Source: Flavobacteriia bacterium 40-80 (lineage in GTDB: Bacteria; Bacteroidota; Bacteroidia; Flavobacteriales_D; Crocinitomicaceae). Taken from it: a stretch of DNA of 64,000 nt. The stretch lies in the NCBI GenBank assembly GCA_001899145.1, contig MKVF01000030.1, positions 234,802 to 298,801 of the forward strand. The letters are read 5' to 3'. The translations under genes were made by a program, and so were the position numbers. Shown in pieces: positions 26,130 through 34,068 of this stretch (positions within the stretch are counted from its first letter, which is position 1; every line of letters starts with the position of its first letter). The notes under the pieces were generated by a model. It saw only the letters and a list, made by a program, of their open reading frames with translations, did no database searches and was not told where the DNA came from.

Positions 26130-28871
26130 CTATCGCAGAATGGTTACAAAACCTTTGAATGTTCTCACATCATCCGTCAGAATATCTTTTGCCCGTACAA
26201 TATAGGTATATGTTCCGGCAGGACAGAGTGTCCCGTTGTAAGTGCCGTCCCAGAAAACGTCCGGATCATAATTTTCCCAGACGGTTTCTCCCCAACGGTT
26301 AAAGATCAGCATCTGGAAGCTCGTTTTATCGATTCCGTCAATGTAAAAGACAAATTGGTTGTTGTGCTCATCTCCGTCCGGTGTAAACGCGTTCGGTGCG
26401 TAGAATGTAACGTCATTAACCACATGAATAACACTTTCAGTCGTGTCCCGGCAGCCCAGATCGGTAATTACAATGAGCTGTACCGGATAATCTCCTTCAA
26501 TTCCTTCCGGAAATCTGAATTTGGGATTCCGCTCATAACTGAAAACCGTTGAGCTTCCCGGAGCGTACCATTCCCATTCTGAGACATCATCGCTGGAGGT
26601 TTCCGTAAACTGAATCTCTGTGTTGAATATGGTTACAGGATTTCCGCTTGTAGCAAAGCCTGCTGTTGGTTTCTTTGCAACTCTGACAAAGTCTTTTAGT
26701 GTATTGATGTATTTACAGCCGTAAACAGATTCTGCCATTAGGTCAATAGTATAGCTGTTTGGTACGGTAAATATTTTAGAGAAATTAAATGTGTTTCCGA
26801 CAATAGTGTCCGTGCCGTTTCCGAAATTGATGTACAGGCTTACTATCTGGTTGTTGATCGCGGAAGTATCGTTACTGAATGTAAAAAGTCCCGGTTGGCA
26901 GTCTTCATGCTTGTCTGTCAAAAGTACAGGAACAATCTGCTGAGGGAAGGAAATGGTAACCGTATCATATGCAGGAGTAGATCCGCATACCTCGGAAACT
27001 CTCAATACGTATCTTGTTCCGGAGGTGTTAGGATCAACTCCGGCGACCTGACTGTTGGAAATAACAGGTGTCAGAGAATAATTATTGATAACGAACCAGT
27101 CATAGATATATGCTGTGCTTCCTCCGGCACCAAGACCTGTAAGGTAGATCGAATCTTCCGGACAAATGGTTGAATCCGGTGTTATTGAGGCAACGGACAA
27201 GGCAATGGGCTCATTCAACGAAACATTAAAAGTATCGATACAATTCTTTGCATCGGTTATAACTACTTTATTTAAGCCTGTGTATAAATCGGAAGCAGTG
27301 GTGCTTGTGGAATTTGAATTTAACCAATGATAAGAATACGGAGCAGTTCCGTCTGTTACACTAACAGTGGCAATACCGGTATTCTTTCCGTGGCAGTTAA
27401 CATCTGTCGAACTTACAAGGGAAATATTCATCGGAGTAATAGTCATTACATCTACGGTGATCGTATCCACACAGCCGCCACTTGTTGAAACAATGCAGTA
27501 ATAAGTTCCCTGGCTTAAGCCGGTCGCTGTGGCTGCAGTTTGTCCTACCTGATACCAGTTATAGGTTGTTCCGGCTAATGTGGCAGAAGGAATGACTGTT
27601 GCTGTTCCGTCATTTCCTCCCTGGCAGCTTACCGGAGTTGAGCTGGAAGAATAAGTCGGCTGTACGCTGGCAATTGTAGCAGAGGCCGTTGCGGTACACC
27701 CAAAGTTATCAGTGACTGAAACATTGTATGTACCGGCTACGACATTGCTAATGGTTTGCGTTGTATAGTTACCCGGAGTCCAGGCATAGGAATAATTATA
27801 GGATGGCCCCTGAGGATTCGGAACAGCAGTCGCGCTTCCTAATCCTAAGCTGCATGTATCAGTTGTTGTCGTGATGGTGACAGAAGTATTGGACTTTGTG
27901 ATCCAGGTGGTGTCACTTACAGATCCCAGACCTGCTCCACAAGCATTTCCCTGCAAGTAGAAACCTGTTGTGCCGGCTGGCAGGCTCGATGCATTAATGT
28001 TAAGCGAGCCATTGTTATATGCGGCATATTGCTGGGAGTTGTTATTGGTGGAAAACCATGCCAGATTATTTCCTGTGGATGTAACATATGTATATGGAAT
28101 CTGAGTGATGGTGTAGCTGTTGGTATTGGTCAGGCTGGCAGGAGAAAATCTTCTTGAATCCTGGTTTGCTGTCCACTGAGTCACGTTTCTTCCCGGTGTC
28201 ATAAAAGCAGTTGTTCCGTTTGCATTTTGAACTCCCTGAGCGGCGAGACCACCATTGAATGAAGTACAGACAGGTTTATTTCCTATGTGAGCTTCAAGCT
28301 CATTAGTGCCTTCATACAATATCATTGCATAATAGTTGCAGACAGTCGTACAGGAGAAAAAATAGATGTTTTTATACAACACGACGAATTTTCTGTTGGG
28401 TGCAGTTCCAATCGTTTGATACTGAACCTGAGGTGTCATGGCATTTGTAATAGCAGGATTGATATCCTGGTAACAGCCCATGAAAGAAGCCCTGGTTGTT
28501 TGTGAGGTATAAGGAAAGGAAACTCCGGTCAATGAATACGCACAATATGCGCCGCCGTTATTGGCGTAAAAGCTGATGATTCCGTTTGAGCCAATTGCGC
28601 ACCGTGTATAATTGGTGCCGAAAAAGTTAAAGGTAAAACCGATGTTGACAAGCCCGCTGTAAACGTCATCAGTTAAAGATAATGTAGTAGGATTGTTTAA
28701 TGTGATTGATTGTATGTTTGACGGTACGCCTGAACTATTGCAGTTATTAATTGTAACAGACTGGTTGCCACAGATTGTGGTGTCTGTTCCAAGACATATC
28801 TGGCTGTGGATTACGCCAAAAGGTAATAAATACAATAATGCCAGAACATATTTTCTTACAGAAATGTTCAT
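26130..28871 (-). CDS. Large surface protein with SprB-like repeats, PKD and T9SS C-terminal domain
   Basis: 913 residues with a signal peptide (ends VIHSQ, about residue 24). The N-terminal ~270 residues form a jelly-roll-like module rich in FNFFGTNY and FYANNGG motifs. From about residue 330 come SprB-type repeats (YAWTPGNYTTQTISNV ... GTYNVSVTDNFGCTA, and a second copy with SYHWLNSNSTST). A PKD-like domain lies near residues 690-780, and the type B T9SS sorting domain covers the last ~100 residues (FYAPNAFTPDGDEHNN ... FNRWGETVW). Surface-exposed via T9SS; gliding or adhesion is possible by analogy to SprB. Monocistronic between two hairpins. It shares only its terminal domain with the other cargo protein at 15599-19345. 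Confidence 0.9.
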   Translation of the reverse strand: MNISVRKYVLALLYLLPFGVIHSQICLGTDTTICGNQSVTINNCNSSGVPSNIQSITLNNPTTLSLTDDVYSGLVNIGFTFNFFGTNYTRCAIGSNGIISFYANNGGAYCAYSLTGVSFPYTSQTTRASFMGCYQDINPAITNAMTPQVQYQTIGTAPNRKFVVLYKNIYFFSCTTVCNYYAMILYEGTNELEAHIGNKPVCTSFNGGLAAQGVQNANGTTAFMTPGRNVTQWTANQDSRRFSPASLTNTNSYTITQIPYTYVTSTGNNLAWFSTNNNSQQYAAYNNGSLNINASSLPAGTTGFYLQGNACGAGLGSVSDTTWITKSNTSVTITTTTDTCSLGLGSATAVPNPQGPSYNYSYAWTPGNYTTQTISNVVAGTYNVSVTDNFGCTATASATIASVQPTYSSSSTPVSCQGGNDGTATVIPSATLAGTTYNWYQVGQTAATATGLSQGTYYCIVSTSGGCVDTITVDVMTITPMNISLVSSTDVNCHGKNTGIATVSVTDGTAPYSYHWLNSNSTSTTASDLYTGLNKVVITDAKNCIDTFNVSLNEPIALSVASITPDSTICPEDSIYLTGLGAGGSTAYIYDWFVINNYSLTPVISNSQVAGVDPNTSGTRYVLRVSEVCGSTPAYDTVTISFPQQIVPVLLTDKHEDCQPGLFTFSNDTSAINNQIVSLYINFGNGTDTIVGNTFNFSKIFTVPNSYTIDLMAESVYGCKYINTLKDFVRVAKKPTAGFATSGNPVTIFNTEIQFTETSSDDVSEWEWYAPGSSTVFSYERNPKFRFPEGIEGDYPVQLIVITDLGCRDTTESVIHVVNDVTFYAPNAFTPDGDEHNNQFVFYIDGIDKTSFQMLIFNRWGETVWENYDPDVFWDGTYNGTLCPAGTYTYIVRAKDILTDDVRTFKGFVTILR

Positions 28872-28895
28872 AGAATTTGAATGTTGTTTAACTTT

Positions 28896-28933
28896 AGACG
28901 GGCAAGTTAATTAAAAGTTGCCCGTCTTTTTCT
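28896..28933 (+). terminator. Terminator-like hairpin in the recG leader
   Basis: Perfect 10-bp stem AGACGGGCAA / TTGCCCGTCT, 12-base loop, then TTTTCTT. It lies in the divergent gap between a minus-strand start (28871) and recG (28975), where no plus-strand gene ends, so it may be an attenuator or the end of a short transcript. Confidence 0.6.
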
Positions 28934-28974
28934 TAAAAATTAAAAACAGATTATCTTTTAATGAAAATTAAGAA

Positions 28975-31059
28975 ATGTCACAGCGGAATATTCAATTCAT
29001 AAGAGGAGTAGGACCGACCAAAGCTTTATTAATAAATGAACAGCTGAATTGCCTGACAGTTAATGATTTGCTGTTATACGTTCCTTTTCGTTATGTTGAT
29101 CGCTCCGTGATAAATAAATTATCGGAAGTTTCTGATGTTAATCTGTATTATCAGTTTTCGGGAAAAATTCTGTCTGTGAGTGAATTTGTTTTTGGCAGGA
29201 AAAAAGGACTGCAGGCGATGTTTTCCGATGGGACAGGTACGTTGAAGCTTGTATGGTATCAAAAGACCGATTGGATTGTCCAGAAAATAAAGATAGGGAC
29301 ACCTGTTGTAATTTTTGGAAAGCTTTCTTTTCAGAAAAAGGAAATGCAGATGGCACATCCGGAAGTTATTTTCTCTGCTGAAAAAGTTCCGGATTCATTA
29401 GTGGGAGTTTATTCTTCAACGGAACAGCTGGGAAAGGCAGGACTCAATTCTTCGGGCATTTCCAAGCTGATTAAAAGCATTCTGGAGGATCCGTCTGTTC
29501 AGTATAGTGAAACACTACCCAGGTCGATCCGGGAAAAATACCGTCTGTTAAATTACCGCGAGGCAATTTACAATATTCATTTTCCGGAAAACGAAAAGAT
29601 GCTGGCTCAGGCACAGCGGACACTAAAGTTTGAAGAGCTGTTCTACCTGCAGCTGGAACTGCTGTTGACAAAGCAGATCAATCTTCAGAAGATTAAGAGC
29701 TTTGTTTTTGAAAAAAAGAAGGATTTACTTACAGATTTTTACACAAATTATCTTCCTTTTGAGCTTACGAATGCCCAAAAAAGAGTAGTTAAGGAAATCA
29801 ATAGAGACTTACATACCGGAAATCAGATGAACCGGCTGGTGCAGGGAGATGTGGGAAGCGGAAAAACACTCGTAGCCCTGTTGTCAATGCTGTTGGCAGT
29901 AGATAGTGGGTTTCAGACAGCATTGATGGCTCCTACGGAGATTCTGGCGCAGCAGCACTTTCTTGCCTTTAGAGAATTACTGAAAGAATTGCCCGTGCGC
30001 GTTGAGTTGTTGATCGGGTCTTTGAAAAATAAGGAGAAGCTGGAGCTGATTGAATCTGTAAATTCCGGGGTAGTTGATATTGTGATCGGCACACATGCGC
30101 TTATTGAAGAGCGTGTGAAGTTTGATAATTTAGGCATGGTAGTTATTGACGAGCAGCACCGGTTTGGAGTTGCTCAGCGATCCAGGTTCTGGAAAAAAAA
30201 TATATTACCACCACATATTTTGGTAATGACGGCAACGCCGATCCCGAGAACATTGGCTATGACAGTCTACGGAGATCTGGATGTTTCGGTCATTGACGAG
30301 CTCCCTCCGGGAAGAAAACCGATTACGACAAAGCACTTTTTTGAAAAGGATCGCCTGAAAATTCTCGGATTTTTGAAATCTGAAATAATGAAAGGAAGAC
30401 AGGTATATATTGTTTATCCACTGATTGAGGAGTCCGAATCGCTGGATTTTTCTAATTTGATGGAAGGGTTTGAATACTTGTGTCATTATTTTCCTAAGCC
30501 TGATTACCAGATAAGTATGGTTCATGGAAAGCTGAAGCCGGAGGTAAAGGATTTTGAAATGAATCGTTTTATAAAAGGAGAAACGCAAATCATGGTGGCA
30601 ACAACAGTTATTGAAGTAGGAGTGAATGTTCCGAATGCTTCTGTGATGGTCATTGAAAGCGCCGAGCGTTTTGGTTTGTCCCAGCTGCATCAATTGCGGG
30701 GCAGAGTAGGGAGAGGAGCGGAGCAGTCCTATTGTCTGCTGGTTACGAAAGACAGGTTGTCACAGGAATCAAAAAAGCGCATGACGACAATGGTTTCTAC
30801 AGGTGATGGTTTTAAAATTGCTGAAGTTGACCTGGAACTGAGGGGACCAGGTGATTTAATGGGAACACAACAGAGCGGGCTGATGAATTTTAAAGTAGCG
30901 AATCTTATGACGGATATCGCAATTTTGGAAGTTGCTAGAAATGAAGTTAAATTGCTCCTGGAAGAAGATCCGATGCTGCATAATCCCGAAAATCAGCTGG
31001 TAAAACAGGAAATCAACCGAAGACTGAAGAACAAGCCCAACTGGAGCCAGATTTCCTGA
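28975..31059 (+). CDS. recG: ATP-dependent DNA helicase RecG
   Basis: Branch-migration helicase acting on stalled replication forks and Holliday junctions. 694 residues: N-terminal wedge/OB domain (about 1-190), then the two RecA-like helicase domains with Walker A GDVGSGKT (about 289-296), the DEQHRFG motif II (about 393-399), TATPIPRT (motif III), and the C-terminal half with QLRGRVGRG (motif VI). The length is standard. A hairpin with a T run sits 48 nt before the ATG, suggesting control of its transcription. The terminator at 31068 closes the gene. Confidence 0.95.
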   Translation: MSQRNIQFIRGVGPTKALLINEQLNCLTVNDLLLYVPFRYVDRSVINKLSEVSDVNLYYQFSGKILSVSEFVFGRKKGLQAMFSDGTGTLKLVWYQKTDWIVQKIKIGTPVVIFGKLSFQKKEMQMAHPEVIFSAEKVPDSLVGVYSSTEQLGKAGLNSSGISKLIKSILEDPSVQYSETLPRSIREKYRLLNYREAIYNIHFPENEKMLAQAQRTLKFEELFYLQLELLLTKQINLQKIKSFVFEKKKDLLTDFYTNYLPFELTNAQKRVVKEINRDLHTGNQMNRLVQGDVGSGKTLVALLSMLLAVDSGFQTALMAPTEILAQQHFLAFRELLKELPVRVELLIGSLKNKEKLELIESVNSGVVDIVIGTHALIEERVKFDNLGMVVIDEQHRFGVAQRSRFWKKNILPPHILVMTATPIPRTLAMTVYGDLDVSVIDELPPGRKPITTKHFFEKDRLKILGFLKSEIMKGRQVYIVYPLIEESESLDFSNLMEGFEYLCHYFPKPDYQISMVHGKLKPEVKDFEMNRFIKGETQIMVATTVIEVGVNVPNASVMVIESAERFGLSQLHQLRGRVGRGAEQSYCLLVTKDRLSQESKKRMTTMVSTGDGFKIAEVDLELRGPGDLMGTQQSGLMNFKVANLMTDIAILEVARNEVKLLLEEDPMLHNPENQLVKQEINRRLKNKPNWSQIS

Positions 31060-31067
31060 TAACAAAA

Positions 31068-31087
31068 AAGAGGGCCTGAGCCCTCTT
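31068..31087. terminator. Bidirectional terminator between recG and the UDP-sugar dehydrogenase
   Basis: AAGAGGGC-CTGA-GCCCTCTT with A-rich sequence (AACAAAAA) on the left, which is the T run for the minus-strand gene ending at 31109; recG ends at 31059. Confidence 0.75.
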
Positions 31088-31108
31088 GATTTCAATTATT
31101 ATGATTAA

Positions 31109-32389
31109 TTATAAGCTTCCGTCCACGGGGATTTTCAGTACGCCTTTTACATCGTAAATCACTGCATTATCTTTTGTCAGCAGATTGAAGTCCAATTCAA
31201 AGAAATCCTCGTGGGAAACGCCCAAAACAACAGCGTCAAACTTTTCAGCAGGTAATTCCTTTAAAGTAGAAATGCCGTATTCGTGCTTTACTTCATCCTG
31301 ATCTGCCCACGGATCGAATATTACGACAGAAACTCCGTACGATTTAAGAGCATTTACAACGTCGATTATCTTAGTATTTCTGACATCCGGGCAGTTCTCT
31401 TTGAAGGTAAATCCGAGCATCAGCAACGTGCTGTTTAAGACGGAAATTCCTTTTTTGATCATGAGCTTAACAATCTGGCTGGCAACATATTCACCCATTC
31501 CGTCGTTCATTCTTCTTCCTGCAAGAATGATTTCCGGATGATAGCCGTGCTCTTGTGCTTTTTGTGCAAGATAGTAAGGGTCCACACCAATACAGTGGCC
31601 GCCTACTAATCCCGGCTTGAATGGAAGGAAGTTCCATTTTGTGCTGGCTGCAGCTAATACGTCATGGGTATTGATTCCTAAGGAATTGAATATTTTCGAC
31701 AACTCGTTCACGAACGCGATGTTGATGTCCCGTTGAGAATTTTCAATCACTTTTGCAGCTTCGGCAACTTTGATTGTTGGGGCTAAATGCGTTCCGGCAG
31801 TAATAATGCTGCTGTACAATGTATCCACTATTTTCCCGATTTCAGGTGTGGAGCCGGAAGTAACCTTCAATATCTTGTCAACAGTATGGTTCTTATCTCC
31901 CGGGTTAATTCTTTCCGGAGAATATCCGGCATAAAAATCTACGTTGAATTTCAGCCCGGAAATTTTTTCAAGGACAGGTACGCATTCCTCTTCCGTTACT
32001 CCCGGATAAACGGTGGATTCGTAAATGGCAATATCTCCTTTCTTTAATACTTTCCCTACTGTTTCACTTGCTTTATAAAGTGGCGTAAGATCCGGCTTAT
32101 TATGCTTGTCAACCGGTGTGGGAACTGTCACGATGAAAATAGTGCAATCTTTGATGTCTTCAATTTTATTCGAAAAGAACAGCCCGTTCTGACTTAAATC
32201 CAGCTCATTTTTCAGAACGGATTGTAATAATTCACTGCTTATTTCCAAAGTAGTATCCACTCCTTTTCTTAATTCGCTGATTCTTTTTTCATTGATGTCA
32301 AAGCCGACTACCGGATATTTTGTAGCGAATAATCTTGCAAGAGGCAAGCCTACATATCCTAAACCGACAACACAGATCTTTTGAGACAT
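31109..32389 (-). CDS. UDP-N-acetylhexosamine 6-dehydrogenase (WbpA/TviB-type)
   Basis: NAD-dependent oxidation of the C6 hydroxyl of a UDP-HexNAc to a uronic acid for surface polysaccharide. 426 residues: N-terminal Rossmann fold with [11 protein letters not shown] (about 7-17), the central domain with the [10 protein letters not shown] segment, the catalytic cysteine in [12 protein letters not shown], and the C-terminal domain with [13 protein letters not shown]. The -ERINPGD- and -DVRNTK- versions are typical of the UDP-GlcNAc/GalNAc dehydrogenase branch rather than UDP-glucose dehydrogenase. It follows the epimerase after 13 nt; together they resemble the TviB/TviC (WbpO/WbpP) pair producing UDP-GalNAcA. 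Substrate assignment is by branch, not proven. Confidence 0.88.
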   Translation of the reverse strand: MSQKICVVGLGYVGLPLARLFATKYPVVGFDINEKRISELRKGVDTTLEISSELLQSVLKNELDLSQNGLFFSNKIEDIKDCTIFIVTVPTPVDKHNKPDLTPLYKASETVGKVLKKGDIAIYESTVYPGVTEEECVPVLEKISGLKFNVDFYAGYSPERINPGDKNHTVDKILKVTSGSTPEIGKIVDTLYSSIITAGTHLAPTIKVAEAAKVIENSQRDINIAFVNELSKIFNSLGINTHDVLAAASTKWNFLPFKPGLVGGHCIGVDPYYLAQKAQEHGYHPEIILAGRRMNDGMGEYVASQIVKLMIKKGISVLNSTLLMLGFTFKENCPDVRNTKIIDVVNALKSYGVSVVIFDPWADQDEVKHEYGISTLKELPAEKFDAVVLGVSHEDFFELDFNLLTKDNAVIYDVKGVLKIPVDGSL

Positions 32390-32402
32390 AATTTTTTCCA
32401 GT

Positions 32403-33386
32403 TTAATTTTTTAAAAAATCCCAATACCATTTGATGGATTCCTGAATTCCGTCTTTTATGGAATACGCGGGATCGTATTCTAATAATGTTTTGGCTTTAT
32501 CAATTGACGCTAAAGAATGAGGAATATCTCCTTTTCTTTCCGGGCCGTAAACCGGCGCTATATTTTTAATGTTTTCGTCGTAGTGGGAAAGTTCTTGCTT
32601 CAGTAATTCTACAAGCTCGTTCAGCGAAGTGGTTGTACCGAAAGCGGTATTATAGATCTGATTCAGCGCTTTCGGGTTGTTTGTCTGGAGCGCTCTTTCA
32701 TTCATGTGGATCACATTCTTGATATATGTGAAATCCCTTGAAAAGCTTCCGTCGCCGTTAATTACAGGCGCTTCTCCGTTCATGAACTGTGAAACAAACT
32801 TAGGAATAACCGCAGCATAAGCTCCGTCAGGAGTCTGGCGCTGCCCGAATACATTGAAGTAACGCAGCCCGATATAATCTAAACCATAGGTTTTGTGAAA
32901 GACATCTGCATAAAGTTCATTGACATACTTCGTAATAGCATAAGGAGAAAGTGGTTTTCCGATCTTGTCCTCCTCTTTCGGGGAAATTTTGGAATCTCCG
33001 TAAGTAGAAGAGCTTGCAGCGAAGATAAAACGCTTTACTTTCTCATCTTTGGCTGCTACAAGCATGTTTAAAAAACCGCCTATATTTACATCATTAGTGG
33101 TAATCGGATCGTTTATAGAGCGCGGAACAGAGCCGAGAGCGGCCTGATGCAATACGTATTCACATCCTGAAACAGCATTTTTGCAAACATCCGGATCCCT
33201 GATATCTCCTTCAATAAATGTAAAATCAGGGTGACCTTTCAGGTGTTTTATATTTTCATAAAATCCGGTGGAAAGATTATCTAAACAAACAACTTCATAG
33301 CCTTTGCTGATAAAATGGTCGCACAGGTTGGAACCGATAAATCCGGCACCTCCGGTGATTAATATTTTAGACGTGATTGTTGGCAT
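32403..33386 (-). CDS. UDP-N-acetylglucosamine 4-epimerase (WbpP/TviC-type SDR)
   Basis: Extended short-chain dehydrogenase interconverting UDP-GlcNAc and UDP-GalNAc (or their uronic acids). 327 residues from ATG 33386 ([13 protein letters not shown]). The longer reading begins at a TTG that lies inside the -7 promoter element, so it is rejected. Motifs: GGAGFIGSN (NAD-binding, about 12-20), AASSSTYGD with the catalytic serines, and YAITKY (Tyr-x3-Lys). [16 protein letters not shown] and RDFTYI are landmarks of the WbpP branch. First gene of a two-gene unit with the dehydrogenase. No other sugar-pathway genes adjoin, so this pair may supply a general precursor. Confidence 0.88.
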   Translation of the reverse strand: MPTITSKILITGGAGFIGSNLCDHFISKGYEVVCLDNLSTGFYENIKHLKGHPDFTFIEGDIRDPDVCKNAVSGCEYVLHQAALGSVPRSINDPITTNDVNIGGFLNMLVAAKDEKVKRFIFAASSSTYGDSKISPKEEDKIGKPLSPYAITKYVNELYADVFHKTYGLDYIGLRYFNVFGQRQTPDGAYAAVIPKFVSQFMNGEAPVINGDGSFSRDFTYIKNVIHMNERALQTNNPKALNQIYNTAFGTTTSLNELVELLKQELSHYDENIKNIAPVYGPERKGDIPHSLASIDKAKTLLEYDPAYSIKDGIQESIKWYWDFLKN

Positions 33387-33404
33387 GCTGTTGTTATTGC
33401 GGAG

Positions 33405-33412
33405 CAAATATA
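33405..33412 (-). promoter_or_regulatory. -7 element for the epimerase-dehydrogenase unit
   Basis: Perfect TAnnTTTG on the minus strand (TATATTTG), 18 nt before ATG 33386. A TTTC at the expected upstream distance (plus 33431-33434, 18-nt spacer) is a partial -33 match. Confidence 0.5.
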
Positions 33413-33477
33413 TTAATTAGAGTTTTAATAGAAATTATTTGACCGGCCTTTTTCATTGGTAATGATGAAAATACATG

Positions 33478-34053
33478 TTAATTTGAATTGGGGTCAATCG
33501 GGAATTTTGTCATTATCTGGTATTTGTCTCCCAGCTTATTCATGAAATAAGACCACAGGTCTTCTTTATGAAGCATGACCTCTTCCGCTGAATCCACTTC
33601 TGAAACAACCCAGGCATTTCGGTCAATTTCGCTTTGCAGCTGCTCTTTTTCCCAGCCTGAATACCCGATGAATAATTTTATGGCTCCTTCTTCGATCAGA
33701 TCGGGAGTCATGATTTTATATAATTCCTCATAGTTGGATCCTAAATAAATTCCATTTCCGAGTAACTGACTTCCTTTTACTTTATCTCCTAATGTATGGA
33801 TGTAAAATAAGGAGTCTTCTTCGCAGGGTCCGCCCCGGAAAGCAGTAATGACCTTATCAGAGAATTGCTCATTTATCCCGGAGATATTGACAGATACGGA
33901 TTTGTTCAAGATAAATCCGAAACTGTTTTCGCTATCATGCTCACACAGAAAAACGACAGAGCGTTCAAAATACTCTTCATTTTTAAACGGATCAGATATT
34001 AAAACGCGCCCTCTTCTGGGAGGAATATTATTTTTAAAGCTTATGTCAATCAA
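33478..34053 (-). CDS. YqgE/AlgH family protein
   Basis: 191 residues of the YqgE/AlgH (DUF179) family. Characteristic stretches are GRVLISDPFKNEEYFERSVVFLCEHD (residues about 14-39, seen as two halves), SFGFILNKSV, AFRGGPCEED and IGYSGWEKEQLQSEI. No signal peptide or catalytic residues. In Pseudomonas it was linked to alginate regulation, but its molecular role is unsettled. It lies 15 nt downstream of the M16 peptidase gene on the same strand, so it is likely the second gene of that unit. The family call is firm, the role is not. Confidence 0.9.
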   Translation of the reverse strand: MIDISFKNNIPPRRGRVLISDPFKNEEYFERSVVFLCEHDSENSFGFILNKSVSVNISGINEQFSDKVITAFRGGPCEEDSLFYIHTLGDKVKGSQLLGNGIYLGSNYEELYKIMTPDLIEEGAIKLFIGYSGWEKEQLQSEIDRNAWVVSEVDSAEEVMLHKEDLWSYFMNKLGDKYQIMTKFPIDPNSN

Positions 34054-34068
34054 AACAGGCTGATTTCT

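Noticed and set aside
25746..26552. 268-codon plus-strand ORF
   Set aside because: Antisense to the TonB-C-like and T9SS cargo genes, which have clear signal peptides and domains; the product is Cys/Arg-rich without any domain, typical of a shadow frame.
28961..29002. Short upstream ORF overlapping the recG start (ATG at 28961)
   Set aside because: Only 13 codons in another frame; could be a regulatory uORF but nothing supports translation.
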